DNA of 64,000 nucleotides from Modestobacter caceresii. Its GTDB lineage: Bacteria > Actinomycetota > Actinomycetes > Mycobacteriales > Geodermatophilaceae. How positions within the stretch are numbered: the first letter of the stretch is position 1; each line of letters starts with the position of its first letter. The position numbers were made by a program, and so were the translations under genes. The notes under the pieces are model-generated. The model was given only the letters and a program-made list of their open reading frames with translations, ran no database searches and was not told the origin of the DNA. This document shows positions 27,587 through 35,721 of the stretch, in pieces. The stretch is from contig NZ_JPMX01000127.1 in NCBI RefSeq assembly GCF_000761485.1, forward strand, positions 28,201-92,200. Direction: 5' to 3'.

Positions 27587-27904
27587 TCAGGCGGCGCTGT
27601 CGGCGTTGACGCCCGGCGGCAGGCTGCCGGTGATTTTCTCGTAGACGGTGGCGGCACCGGCGGCGGCGACCAGCCGGCCGGCGGCGTACAGCGCGCCGGA
27701 GACCGCGGCCCAGGCCAGCGCGTCGGGCCAGCTGACGCCGGGTGCGGCCGGGTTCTTCGGCGGCGGGTAGCCGCACACCTTCTCCCATGTCGTGTCGGCG
27801 AGCTTCTTGACCACGATCCCGGCCGGGATGGCCATCGCAGGGCCGAGCAGCTTGTACAGCAACGGGGTCTTCACCTTCTGCTTCTTCGCCACCCCCCCGA
27901 TCAT
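27587..27904 (-). CDS. DUF4235 small membrane-associated protein
   Basis: The product has about 105 residues. The sequence KTPLLYKLLGPAMAIPAGIVVKKLADTTWEKVCGYPPPKNP, then WPDALAWAAVSGALYAAGRLVAAAGAATVYEKITG, is the DUF4235 pattern with two moderately hydrophobic helices. The family is small, actinobacterial and without a known function. The start is ATG at 27904 or GTG at 27892 (giving 101 residues). It is divergent from the glycosylase gene and its 3' end abuts the repeat element after ppx. Confidence 0.8.
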   Translation of the reverse strand: MIGGVAKKQKVKTPLLYKLLGPAMAIPAGIVVKKLADTTWEKVCGYPPPKNPAAPGVSWPDALAWAAVSGALYAAGRLVAAAGAATVYEKITGSLPPGVNADSAA

Positions 27905-27955
27905 GCCGTGGGGGCGGCTCCGGCGCCCTTCGCGGCCTCGTGCTGTGCTGTCGGG

Positions 27956-28720
27956 GTGGCACGCGACGCCGACGGCTTCCCCGTCACCCGCAGTCCGGCC
28001 GGCGTCGTCCGCGCCGCCGCCGGCAGCCGCGAGCTGACGGTGCTGGACGAGCGGGTCTCCGGCTGCCGGGCCTGCCCGCGGTTGGTGACCTGGCGCGAGG
28101 AGGTGGCCCGGGTGAAGCGGGCCTCCTTCCGCTCGGAGGAGTACTGGGGACGGCCGGTGCCGGGGCTGGGACCCGTCGATGCGCGGATCGGCGTCGTCGG
28201 CCTGGCCCCCGCCGCGCACGGCGGGAACCGCACCGGCCGGGTGTTCACCGGCGACCGCAGCGGCGACTGGATCTTCGCCGCGCTGTGGCGGGCCGGCCTG
28301 GCCAACCAGCCGACCTCGGTGGCCAAGGACGACGGGCTGGAGCTCACCGACGTCCGGGTGTGCGCCGCGGTGCGGTGCGCGCCACCGGCCAATGCGCCGA
28401 CGCCGGAGGAGCGGGACACCTGCTCGCCGTGGCTGGCCCGGGAGCTGGCGCTGCTGCCCCGGCTGCGGGTGATCGTGGTGCTCGGCGGGTTCGGCTGGAC
28501 GGCGCTGTGGCCGGTGCTGGTCGGCGCCGGGGTGCCGCTGCCCCGGCCGCGGCCGGCGTTCGGGCACGGCGTTGAGGTGTCGCTGGCCGGCCCGAACGGC
28601 CCGCTGACGCTGCTCGGCAGCTACCACGTCAGCCAGCAGAACACGTTCACCGGCCGGCTCACCGAGCCGATGCTGGACGCGGTGCTGGCCAGGGCGAAGG
28701 AGCTCGCCGCCGCAGACTGA
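27956..28720 (+). CDS. Family 5 uracil-DNA glycosylase (UdgB-like)
   Basis: The product has 254 residues. Four cysteines in CRAC near residue 32 and in CAAVRC...RDTC near residues 125-145 can hold an iron-sulfur cluster, as in family 4 and 5 enzymes. The first active-site motif is GLAPAAHGGNRTGRVFTGDRSG near residue 80; it lacks the acidic residue found in family 4, which points to family 5. The last motif, LGSYHVSQQNTFTGRLT near residue 220, carries the conserved histidine. It removes uracil, and often other damaged bases, from DNA. GTG at 27956 starts it. Confidence 0.88.
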   Translation: MARDADGFPVTRSPAGVVRAAAGSRELTVLDERVSGCRACPRLVTWREEVARVKRASFRSEEYWGRPVPGLGPVDARIGVVGLAPAAHGGNRTGRVFTGDRSGDWIFAALWRAGLANQPTSVAKDDGLELTDVRVCAAVRCAPPANAPTPEERDTCSPWLARELALLPRLRVIVVLGGFGWTALWPVLVGAGVPLPRPRPAFGHGVEVSLAGPNGPLTLLGSYHVSQQNTFTGRLTEPMLDAVLARAKELAAAD

Positions 28721-28757
28721 GGTCGGCGACGGGGGTCCGCCGGTGCGCGTGCGGGCC

Positions 28758-28763
28758 TACGGT
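28758..28763 (+). promoter_or_regulatory. -10-like box TACGGT of the NDH-2 gene
   Basis: TACGGT ends 6 bases before the ATG at 28770, consistent with a leaderless transcript. Confidence 0.5.
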
Positions 28764-28769
28764 GAGGCC

Positions 28770-30185
28770 ATGGCCCAGCGACCGGTGATCCTGATCGTGG
28801 GCGGCGGCTACGTCGGCCTCTACACCGCCCTGCGCTTGCAGAAGAAGCTGCGTCGCGGGCGGGCGGAGATCATCGTGGTCGACCCGCAACCGCACATGAC
28901 GTACCAGCCGTTCCTCCCCGAGGCGGCGGCCGGCTCGGTGGAACCCCGGCACGTCGTCGTCCCGCTGCGGCGCACGCTGGACCAGTGCCGCGTCGTCACC
29001 GGAGCGGTGGCCGGGCTCAGCCACGCCGACCGGACCGCGACGGTGACGCCGGCCGAGGGCGACTCCTTCGAGCTGCGCTACGACGTGTTGGTGATGGCCG
29101 CCGGTTCGGTGGCCCGCACCCTGCCCATCCCCGGTCTCGCCGAGCACGGCATCGGCTTCAAGAACGTCGGCGAGGCCATCTACCTGCGCAACCACGTGCT
29201 GGCCCGGCTGGACGCCGCGAGCTCCACCGACGACCCGCAGGTGCGCCGGCGGGCGCTGACCTTCACGTTCGTCGGCGGGGGCTACGCCGGGATCGAGGCG
29301 TTCGCCGAGCTGGAGGACATGGCCCGCTACGCCCTGGAGCGTTACTACCCCCGGCTCTCCCCGGCGGACATGCGCTGGGTCCTGGTGGAGGCGACCGGCC
29401 GGATCCTGCCCGAGGTCGATGCGGACATGGGTGCCTGGACCGTGCAGCAGCTGCAGGCGCGCGGGATGGAGGTCAAGCTCAACACGACCCTGGACTCGGT
29501 CTCCGACGACGGCGTCGTCCGCACCGGTGACGGCGACGAGTTCCCCAGCGACACGCTGGTGTGGACGGCGGGCACCAAGCCGCACCCGATGCTCGCCCGG
29601 ACCGACCTGCCGCTGGACGAGCGCGGCCGGGTGCGCTGCCGGGCCACGCTGCAGGTCGAAGGACCGGACGGCGCGGTCCTGGAGGGGGCGTGGGCGGCCG
29701 GTGACCTGGCCGCCGTCCCGGACCTGACCAAGGACCAGCCCGGCGCCACCACCGCCCCGAACGCCCAGCACGCGGTGCGGCAGGCCAAGCGGCTGGCCGA
29801 CAACATCGTGGCCGTGCTGGACGGTGAGCAGCCCACGGAGTACCGGCACGCCTACGCCGGGTCGGTGGCCAGCCTCGGGCTGCACAAGGGCGTGGCCCAG
29901 GTCTACGGGGTCAAGCTCAAGGGCCGGCCGGCCTGGTGGATGCACCGCGCCTACCACGTCAGCCGGGTGCCCACCCTCAACCGCAAGGTGCGGGTGGTCG
30001 CCGACTGGGCGCTCGCCTCCGTGTTCCGGCGCGAGGTCATCGCGCTGGGCCAGTTGCAGAACCCGCGGCGGGAGTTCGTCGCCGCGGCCACCGGCGGCCA
30101 GGCCCCGTCCATCCCGCCGCCGGCTCATGCCGACCGGGACGACGCCGATGCCGGCGAGCACCGATCGGGCCCACACGCCAGCTAG
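28770..30185 (+). CDS. Type II NADH dehydrogenase-like NAD(P)/FAD oxidoreductase
   Basis: The product has 471 residues. The FAD-binding GxGxxG is VGGGYVGLYTALRL near residue 9, and the NAD-binding one is FVGGGYAGIEAFAELEDM near residue 170. The flavin-contacting GAWAAGDLAAVPD near residue 310 and TAPNAQHAVRQAKRLADN follow. The C-terminal part has an amphipathic segment (RVVADWALASVFRREVIAL, near 410), as in peripheral NDH-2 enzymes that pass electrons from NADH to quinone without pumping protons. It could be another member of the same disulfide-reductase-fold family, but the length and C-terminus favour NDH-2. Confidence 0.85.
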   Translation: MAQRPVILIVGGGYVGLYTALRLQKKLRRGRAEIIVVDPQPHMTYQPFLPEAAAGSVEPRHVVVPLRRTLDQCRVVTGAVAGLSHADRTATVTPAEGDSFELRYDVLVMAAGSVARTLPIPGLAEHGIGFKNVGEAIYLRNHVLARLDAASSTDDPQVRRRALTFTFVGGGYAGIEAFAELEDMARYALERYYPRLSPADMRWVLVEATGRILPEVDADMGAWTVQQLQARGMEVKLNTTLDSVSDDGVVRTGDGDEFPSDTLVWTAGTKPHPMLARTDLPLDERGRVRCRATLQVEGPDGAVLEGAWAAGDLAAVPDLTKDQPGATTAPNAQHAVRQAKRLADNIVAVLDGEQPTEYRHAYAGSVASLGLHKGVAQVYGVKLKGRPAWWMHRAYHVSRVPTLNRKVRVVADWALASVFRREVIALGQLQNPRREFVAAATGGQAPSIPPPAHADRDDADAGEHRSGPHAS

Positions 30186-30210
30186 GGTCCCCGGCGGGCC
30201 ACGAGCCCGC

Positions 30211-30284
30211 GCCCCCGTAGCCCAATCGGCAGAGGCAGGCCCCTTAAAAGGGTCCCGGTGTCGGTTCGAACCCGACCGGGGGCA
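30211..30284 (+). tRNA. tRNA with anticodon UAA (Leu by anticodon), short variable loop
   Basis: A full cloverleaf can be drawn: acceptor GCCCCCG with CGGGGGC and discriminator A; D-stem GCC/GGC with a GG-containing loop; anticodon stem GGCCC/GGGTC with loop CTTAAAA, putting UAA at 30245-30247; variable loop of only 5 bases (CCGGT); T-stem GTCGG/CCGAC with loop TTCGAAC. CCA is not encoded. UAA reads the leucine codon UUA, but leucine tRNAs are normally class II with a long variable arm, which is missing here. Charging with leucine is therefore inferred from the anticodon only. Confidence 0.8.
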
Positions 30285-30403
30285 CCCGTCCGGGTGGTCC
30301 CGGGCACACGGGAACTACCGGCACTGACCTGGCGTTACACCAGACAGCAAGGGGCGGACAAACTGAGCCCCACGGCCCGACCAGTCACCTCGAGGAGATG
30401 ACG

Positions 30404-31222
30404 ATGCCCAGCAGCAACCCGGCCTTCCGGGGCCTCCCGGCAGCCGGCAACGGCCCGTCCGCCGGTTGGGGCCCCAGTGGGGCTCCCCAGCAGACGTACG
30501 GCGGGGCACCCACCCAGCACGACCCGTACGCCGCTCCGTCGCCGTACGCCGCGACCGACCGCGCCTACATGACGATGGACGACGTCGTCACCAAGACCGG
30601 CCTCAGCTTCCTGGTAACGGTGCTCTCCGCCGCCGTCACCTGGGCCGTGCTGCCGGACGATCTCGCCCTGGGCCTCACGCTCCCGGCCGTCCTGGTCGCC
30701 CTCGTGCTCGGCCTGGTGATCGCGTTCAAGCAGGTCGCCAACCCGGTCGCGACGCTGACGTACGGCGCTCTCTACGGCGTGGCGCTCGGCGCGATCAGCG
30801 AGATGTTCAACGACCAGTACAGCGGCATCGTGGCGCAGGCGCTGATCGGCACCTTCGGTGTCTTCGCCGGCATGCTGGTGGTCTACAAGACCGGCGCCAT
30901 CCGGGTCACCCCGAAGCTCACCCGCTGGATCGTGGGCGCGCTCTTCGGCGTCCTGGCGCTCGTGATCGTCAACCTGGTCGCCAGCTTCTTCATCCCCGGC
31001 GGCCTGGGGCTGCGCGACGGTGGCCCGCTGGCCATCATCTTCAGCATCGTCGTCATCGGCGTCGCGGCGTTCACGCTGCTGCTGGACTTCGACATGGCCG
31101 ACGAGGCGATCCGCCGCGGCGTCGAGCCGAAGTTCGCCTGGTACATCGCCTTCGGCCTGCTCGTCACGGTCATCTGGCTGTACATCGAGATCCTGCGGCT
31201 GCTCAGCTACTTCCGCGAGTGA
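30404..31222 (+). CDS. Bax inhibitor-1/YccA family membrane protein
   Basis: The product has 272 residues. A hydrophilic Pro/Gly/Gln-rich head of about 55 residues precedes seven membrane helices (starting at GLSFLVTVLSAAVTWAVL). The GALYGVALGAISEMFN, GMLVVYKTGAIRVTPKL and DFDMADEAIRRGVEPKFAWY segments match the actinobacterial branch of the YccA/Bax1-I family, whose members include calcium-leak channels and protease regulators. ATG at 30404 is chosen because GAGGAG lies 6 bases before it; ATG at 30398 touches that motif. Two strong hairpins follow the gene. Confidence 0.88.
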   Translation: MPSSNPAFRGLPAAGNGPSAGWGPSGAPQQTYGGAPTQHDPYAAPSPYAATDRAYMTMDDVVTKTGLSFLVTVLSAAVTWAVLPDDLALGLTLPAVLVALVLGLVIAFKQVANPVATLTYGALYGVALGAISEMFNDQYSGIVAQALIGTFGVFAGMLVVYKTGAIRVTPKLTRWIVGALFGVLALVIVNLVASFFIPGGLGLRDGGPLAIIFSIVVIGVAAFTLLLDFDMADEAIRRGVEPKFAWYIAFGLLVTVIWLYIEILRLLSYFRE

Positions 31223-31225
31223 TCG

Positions 31226-31247
31226 CAGGCCCCCGTCCGGGGGCCTG
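31226..31247 (+). terminator. Hairpin after the Bax1-I gene
   Basis: CAGGCCCCC and GGGGGCCTG form a 9-bp stem with a GTCC loop, 4 bases after the stop codon. Confidence 0.75.
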
Positions 31248-31254
31248 ACACACG

Positions 31255-31298
31255 ACGACCGTGGCCCGGTCCCCGCGAGGGGGCCGGGCCACGGTCGT
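31255..31298. terminator. Long bidirectional hairpin between convergent genes
   Basis: A 15-bp perfect stem (ACGACCGTGGCCCGG with its complement) continues into CCCC/GGGG around a GCGA loop. It can end transcription of both the Bax1-I gene and the opposing thiolase gene. Confidence 0.75.
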
Positions 31299-31343
31299 CT
31301 GTGCGCGCAGCCCCGGCGGCCGGTCGGCCGCCGGGGCGCGACG

Positions 31344-32564
31344 TCAGGAGAGGCGCTCGAGCACCATCGCCATGCCCTGCCCGCCACCGACGCACATCGT
31401 CTCCAGGCCGAACTGGCCGTCGCGGGCGCGCAGCCCGTTGAGCAGCGTGCCGGTGATCCGGGCGCCGGTCATGCCGAAGGGGTGCCCGACCGCGATCGCG
31501 CCACCGTGCACGTTCAGCTTGTCGATGTCGATGCCCAGGTCGCGGTAGCTGGGGATGACCTGGGCCGCGAACGCCTCGTTTATCTCCACGAGGTCCATGT
31601 CCGAGATGGACATGCCCGCCCGGGCCAGCGCCTGCTCCGAGGCCGCGACCGGGCCGTAGCCCATGATCTCCGGCGACAGCCCGGTGACCCCGGTGGAGAC
31701 GATCCGGGCCAGCGGGGTGATGCCCAGCTCTTGCGCCTTGCGGTCGCTCATGATCACCAGGGCGGCGGCGCCGTCGTTGAGCGGGCAGGCGTTGCCCGCG
31801 GTCACCCGGCCGTCGGGGCGGAAGACCGGCTTCAGACCGGCGAGCCCCTCGAGGGTGGTGCCGGCGCGCGGGCCGTCGTCCTTGCTGACCACGGTGCCGT
31901 CCGGCGTGGTGACCGGGGTGATCTCCCGCTCCCAGAAGCCGTTCGCGATCGCCTGCTCGGCCAGGTTCTGGCTGCGCACGGCGAACTCGTCCATCTCCTG
32001 GCGGGAGACGTCCTTGAGCAGCGCGAGGTTCTCCGCGGTCTGGCCCATGGCGATGTAGGCGTTGGGGAGCTCGCCGTCCTCGCGCGGGTCCTGCCAGCTC
32101 TCCGCGCCGCTCTCGGCGGTCTTGGCGACCCGGGCCTCGGCGTCGGCGAAGCGCGGGTTGTGGGTGTCCGGGATGGCGTCGGAGTTGCCCTTGGTGAAGC
32201 GGGACACCAGCTCGACGCCGGCGGAGATGAACACGTCGCCCTCGCCGGCCTTGATCGCGTGCAGCGCCATCCGGGTGGTCTGCAGCGAGGAGGAGCAGTA
32301 GCGGGTGATCGTCGTCCCGGGCAGGTGGTCCATCCCCATCAGGACGGCGACGACCCGGCCCATGTTGAAGCCCTGCTCACCGCCGGGGAGGCCGCAGCCC
32401 AGCATCAGGTCGTCGATGTCGGTCGGGTCCAGCTGCGGCACCTGGTCCAGCGCGGCCCGGGTGATCGTCGCGGCCAGGTCGTCCGGACGGAGGTCCTTGA
32501 GCGACCCCTTGAACGCGCGGCCGATGGGGGAGCGGGCGGCGGCGACGATGACGGCTTCGGGCAT
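31344..32564 (-). CDS. Acetyl-CoA C-acyltransferase (thiolase)
   Basis: The product has 406 residues. The nucleophilic cysteine is in TRYCSSSLQT near residue 90, the NEAFA motif is near residue 316, the catalytic histidine is in GGAIAVGHPFGMTGAR near 350 and the second cysteine in ETMCVGGGQGMAM near 385. It catalyses either thiolytic cleavage of 3-ketoacyl-CoA in fatty acid degradation or acetoacetyl-CoA formation; the sequence does not decide. It stands alone without other beta-oxidation genes. The start is ATG at 32564, preceded by a CTACCC/GGGTAG palindrome in the 102-base upstream gap. Confidence 0.93.
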   Translation of the reverse strand: MPEAVIVAAARSPIGRAFKGSLKDLRPDDLAATITRAALDQVPQLDPTDIDDLMLGCGLPGGEQGFNMGRVVAVLMGMDHLPGTTITRYCSSSLQTTRMALHAIKAGEGDVFISAGVELVSRFTKGNSDAIPDTHNPRFADAEARVAKTAESGAESWQDPREDGELPNAYIAMGQTAENLALLKDVSRQEMDEFAVRSQNLAEQAIANGFWEREITPVTTPDGTVVSKDDGPRAGTTLEGLAGLKPVFRPDGRVTAGNACPLNDGAAALVIMSDRKAQELGITPLARIVSTGVTGLSPEIMGYGPVAASEQALARAGMSISDMDLVEINEAFAAQVIPSYRDLGIDIDKLNVHGGAIAVGHPFGMTGARITGTLLNGLRARDGQFGLETMCVGGGQGMAMVLERLS

Positions 32565-32625
32565 GGGTCCTCCACGATGAGGCGCGCCACCTCGGAGGCG
32601 GCGACGGACGTCAGATGACCCGAAC

Positions 32626-32639
32626 CTACCCCCGGGTAG
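32626..32639. promoter_or_regulatory. CTACCC-CC-GGGTAG palindrome upstream of the thiolase gene
   Basis: Six-base arms with a two-base centre lie 62 bases upstream of the thiolase start, in the only gap that can hold its promoter. On the minus strand TAGGTT overlaps its end and could be a -10 box. It is a candidate operator site for a fatty-acid regulator; the regulator is not known. Confidence 0.35.
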
Positions 32640-32666
32640 CTCCGCCGTCCGTCGGCGGCGGGGCGC

Positions 32667-33686
32667 TCACTGCGGTGCGGCCTCGAGCACGGACTCGTCG
32701 GCCTGCTCGGGCGTCGGGATCTCCGGGGGCCGCCGTCGACGGAGCCGGGCCCAGGGGCCCCGGGGACCGGTCTCGTTGCCGCGGACGGCGGTCGGCTGCA
32801 CCTCGGTGCCGGTGCGGCCGGCGGCCCGGGCCGCGGCCTGGGCGACCGGCCGGACGGTGTCCCGGCGCAGCCGCAGCCCCCGGTCGGCTGCCGCGGGCCA
32901 CACGCCGATCGAGTCGGCGATCGAGGGCAGCATCGAGGCGGCCGCCGCGGCGTACCCGGCCGCCGACGGGTGGAACTCGTCGTGGCTGAACAGCTCCCGG
33001 TCGCTGGCGAACGAGGGGCCGAGCACCGAGCCGAGGGAGACGGTGCGCCCGCCCTCGGCGACCACGGCGATCGTCTGCGCGGCGGCCAGCTGGCGGCTCC
33101 AGCGCCGGGCCAGCACCCGCAGCGGCTGGGCGATCGGCCGGATGGTGCCCAGGTCGGGGCAGGTGCCGACGACGACCTGGCAGTCCGCGGCGATCAGCCG
33201 GCGCACGGCCTCGGCCAGCGCCCGCACCGAGTCCGCGGGCCGGGCCCGGCTGGTGACGTCGTTGGCGCCGATCATGATCAGGGCGACGTCGGGTCGTTCG
33301 AGCAGGGCCTGGTCCACCTGGGCGGTGAGGTCCTTGGACACGGCGCCGGACCTGGCGAACTTGGCCAGCCGGACCGGCCGCTCGGCCAGTTCCGCCAGCG
33401 CTGCGGCGATCAGCACACCAGGGGTCTGCCCGGCGTCGTCCACCCCGAGCCCCACGGCACTGGAGTCGCCGAGCACCGCGAGCACGAGCGGCTTGCCGCG
33501 ACCGCGGCCGTACACGCCGTTGCCGGTGGGAGGGTCGGCCTCGGACGGGTTCGCCTTGACCCGGCGCCGGGCGGCCCGCGCCTCCTGGCGCAGCAGCGCC
33601 ACCAGCGCGGCGCCGGCCAACCCCACGCCGCCACCGCCGTAGGCGGCGCCGGTCGCCAGCCGCCGCGCCCTGCTCGCTCGCGTCAC
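32667..33686 (-). CDS. SGNH/GDSL-type hydrolase with N-terminal membrane anchor
   Basis: The product has 339 residues. A basic head and one hydrophobic segment (GAAYGGGGVGLAGAALVALL) suggest an N-terminal anchor or uncleaved signal. The hydrolase motifs are GDSSAVGLGVDD near residue 72 (nucleophilic serine), a conserved Gly region SGAVSKDL, IGANDVTS near 138 and HDEFHPSAAGY near 235 with the Asp-His pair. These enzymes are lipases, esterases or deacylases of cell-surface lipids or sugars. A positively charged tail of about 80 residues with PRGPWARLRRRRPP is unique to this subgroup. It is transcribed divergently from the DUF2252 gene. Confidence 0.85.
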   Translation of the reverse strand: MTRASRARRLATGAAYGGGGVGLAGAALVALLRQEARAARRRVKANPSEADPPTGNGVYGRGRGKPLVLAVLGDSSAVGLGVDDAGQTPGVLIAAALAELAERPVRLAKFARSGAVSKDLTAQVDQALLERPDVALIMIGANDVTSRARPADSVRALAEAVRRLIAADCQVVVGTCPDLGTIRPIAQPLRVLARRWSRQLAAAQTIAVVAEGGRTVSLGSVLGPSFASDRELFSHDEFHPSAAGYAAAAASMLPSIADSIGVWPAAADRGLRLRRDTVRPVAQAAARAAGRTGTEVQPTAVRGNETGPRGPWARLRRRRPPEIPTPEQADESVLEAAPQ

Positions 33687-33761
33687 CCGGCCCGTCCTCT
33701 CTGCTGGCTCCTCGGCCGCGTGCTGCGGCCCGGAGCGCTGAATCCCAGGCTAGCCACCCCC

Positions 33762-33767
33762 TACGGT
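33762..33767 (+). promoter_or_regulatory. -10-like box TACGGT of the DUF2252 gene
   Basis: TACGGT ends 6 bases before the GTG at 33774, as expected for a leaderless transcript. Confidence 0.5.
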
Positions 33768-33773
33768 GGCGCC

Positions 33774-35135
33774 GTGGACGAACGCGCTGAGATCACCCCT
33801 GCTGGCGAGGACCCCGCCGACCGGCAGCAACAGATCGTCGACGTCCTCGTCGACGCCTTCTCCGACCTCATGGCCGCCGATGCCGACGCCTTCCGGACCA
33901 AGTTCCGCAAGATGGCGGCGGATCCCTTCGCCTTCTACCGCGGGTCCGCATGCCTGTTCTACGCCGACATGGCGACGCTGGAGGACCCCTGGTGTGACGA
34001 GCGGACGTCGCGCGTGTGGATCCAGGGTGACCTGCACGCGGAGAACTTCGGCACCTACATGGACGGGCAGGGCCGGATCGTCTTCGACGTCAACGACTTC
34101 GACGAGGCCTATCTGGGCCACGTCAGCTGGGACCTGCGCCGGTTCGCCGCCAGCTTCGCCCTCCTCGCCTGGCGCAAGGCGCTCGGCGACGACGTGATCG
34201 ACGCCGTGCTGCGCCGCTACCTGGAGTCCTACCTGGACCAGGTGCACGCCTTCGTCGCCGCCGACGACGACCGCTCCTTCGCTCTCCGCCGGGAGAACAC
34301 CGAGGGTGCGGTGCACGAGCTCGTGCTGGAGACCACCGAGCACACCCGGATCGCGCTGCTGGAGCGGATGACGGTGATCGAGGCGCACCAGCGCCGCTTC
34401 GCGGACCGTCCGCGCACCCGCCGGCTGGACGACGACGAGCGGGACCGGGTGCTGGCCGCCGTGGAGCGGTACCGGGAGACGCTCCCGCCCGGCAAGCGCC
34501 GCCGGGAGGTGACCTACGACGTGAAGGACGTCGTCGCCACCGGTGGCTTCGGCATCGGCAGCGCCGGGTTGCCGGCCTACAACGTGCTGATCGAGGGGTA
34601 CGACCAGGCGCTGGAGAACGACGTCGTCCTGTCGATGAAGCAGGGCAACGTGCCGGCGCCCAGCCGGGTGGTGACCGACCCGGAGATCCGCCGGCACTTC
34701 GAGCACGAGGGGCACCGGACGGCGATGAGCCAGCGGGCGCTGCAGTCCTACGCCTCGGCCTTCCTCGGGCACACCGAGATGGACGGCGTGGGCTACGTGG
34801 TCGCCGAGCTCTCGCCCTACGAGCTGGACCTGGACTGGGACGACCTGACCGAGCCGGAGGAGATCCTGCCCGTGGTCGCCCAGCTGGGGCGGGCCACGGC
34901 CAAGATGCACTGCGTCGGGGACGCCGACAGCGACCACGAACTGGTCGACTTCCAGACCGAGGACGCGATCACCGAGATGATCGGTGACCGGCGCGAGGAG
35001 TTCATCGCCGACCTGATCGACTTCGCGCACTCCTACGCCGAGCGCACCCGCGCCGACCACCGGCTCTTCGTCAACGCCTTCCGGTCCGGACAGATCCCGG
35101 GGGTCAGCTCCAGCGGAGCCCACCCGGTCACCTGA
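33774..35135 (+). CDS. DUF2252 family protein (kinase-like fold)
   Basis: The product has 453 residues. The DUF2252 pattern is strong: FAFYRGSACLFYADM near residue 57, WIQGDLHAENFGTYMDGQGRIVFDVNDFDEAYLGHVSWDLRRFAASF near 80-125, and DVKDVVATGGFGIGSAGL near 255. The GDLHxxNF and DxNDFD motifs resemble the catalytic loop and metal-binding aspartate of aminoglycoside-phosphotransferase-like kinases, so a small-molecule kinase activity is plausible, but no substrate is known. The gene ends inside the 3' end of the convergent GNAT gene (8-base overlap). Confidence 0.85.
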   Translation: MDERAEITPAGEDPADRQQQIVDVLVDAFSDLMAADADAFRTKFRKMAADPFAFYRGSACLFYADMATLEDPWCDERTSRVWIQGDLHAENFGTYMDGQGRIVFDVNDFDEAYLGHVSWDLRRFAASFALLAWRKALGDDVIDAVLRRYLESYLDQVHAFVAADDDRSFALRRENTEGAVHELVLETTEHTRIALLERMTVIEAHQRRFADRPRTRRLDDDERDRVLAAVERYRETLPPGKRRREVTYDVKDVVATGGFGIGSAGLPAYNVLIEGYDQALENDVVLSMKQGNVPAPSRVVTDPEIRRHFEHEGHRTAMSQRALQSYASAFLGHTEMDGVGYVVAELSPYELDLDWDDLTEPEEILPVVAQLGRATAKMHCVGDADSDHELVDFQTEDAITEMIGDRREEFIADLIDFAHSYAERTRADHRLFVNAFRSGQIPGVSSSGAHPVT

Positions 35136-35151
35136 TCGGCAGCTCGATCAG
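35126..35151. repeat. GGTCACCTGATC palindrome at a convergent gene junction
   Basis: GGTCACCTGATC (35126-35137) repeats 12 bases of the mfd-downstream palindrome, and CTGATC (35132-35137) pairs with GATCAG (35146-35151). It covers the overlapping 3' ends of the DUF2252 and GNAT genes. Confidence 0.55.
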
Positions 35152-35592
35152 CATGCCGCGGTGCCCGCCCACCGGCCGCAGGTCGTACTCGTCGGTGACG
35201 ATCTGGAAGCCCAGGCGCTCGTAGAAGCCGACGGCGGACGCCCGGGCGTCGCACCAGACCAGCTGCCCGCCGCAGGCAGCCACCCGGGCCAGGCCCGCGG
35301 CGACCAGCGCCCGGCCCGCGCCGAGCCCCCGAACCCGCGGGTCGGTGGCCATGCCCCGCAGCTGCCAGGAGCCCTCGCCCTCCCGCCAGGGGCAGTCGCG
35401 CGGGTGGAAGCGGACCACGCCGACCACCTCGTCCCCGTTGATCCGGGCGGCCAGGTGCAGCGTGTACGGAGCGTCGTCCTCGTCGATCTCGACCGGTCGG
35501 CCCTGGCGCAGCTCCTGGGCGCGCAGCGGGTAGGTCGCCGCCGCGTCGACCTGCTCGATGGTGATCGTCCCGGACTCCGCCTCGGTGGTCAC
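35128..35592 (-). CDS. GNAT family N-acetyltransferase
   Basis: The product has 154 residues. The acetyl-CoA binding motif is LRGMATDPRVRGLGAGRALVAAGL near residue 80 (the Q/RxxGxG/A loop is RVRGLGAGRAL), followed by QLVWCDARASAVGFYERLGF near 115, the usual end of the fold. It transfers an acetyl group to an unknown amine. GTG at 35592 has GAGGAG 9 bases upstream; longer upstream frames cross a hairpin and are rejected. It overlaps the convergent DUF2252 gene by 8 bases. Confidence 0.85.
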   Translation of the reverse strand: MTTEAESGTITIEQVDAAATYPLRAQELRQGRPVEIDEDDAPYTLHLAARINGDEVVGVVRFHPRDCPWREGEGSWQLRGMATDPRVRGLGAGRALVAAGLARVAACGGQLVWCDARASAVGFYERLGFQIVTDEYDLRPVGGHRGMLIELPIR

Positions 35593-35650
35593 GACAACAG
35601 TCTCCTCGATCCTGGGCGGTCCCGTCGCCGGAGCCGGTCCTGTGCGACGA

Positions 35651-35715
35651 CTGACCTGATCAGACCCCTCCTGCTGCCCCCCACGAGGGTGCAGCAGGAG
35701 CAGTCGCCTGATCAC
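35651..35715 (-). terminator. Hairpin flanked by CCTGATCA repeats after the VWA gene
   Basis: CTCCTGCTGC (35668-35677) pairs with GCAGCAGGAG (35691-35700). CTGACCTGATCAG lies on the left and GTCGCCTGATCA on the right, the same layout as the hairpin after mfd. It separates the VWA gene from the GNAT gene downstream. Confidence 0.65.
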
Positions 35716-35721
35716 CCTCCG

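Noticed and set aside
35128..35715. Longer N-terminus of the GNAT protein from ATG at 35715
   Set aside because: The extra 41 codons run through a hairpin and repeat segment; GTG at 35592 has GAGGAG at good distance.
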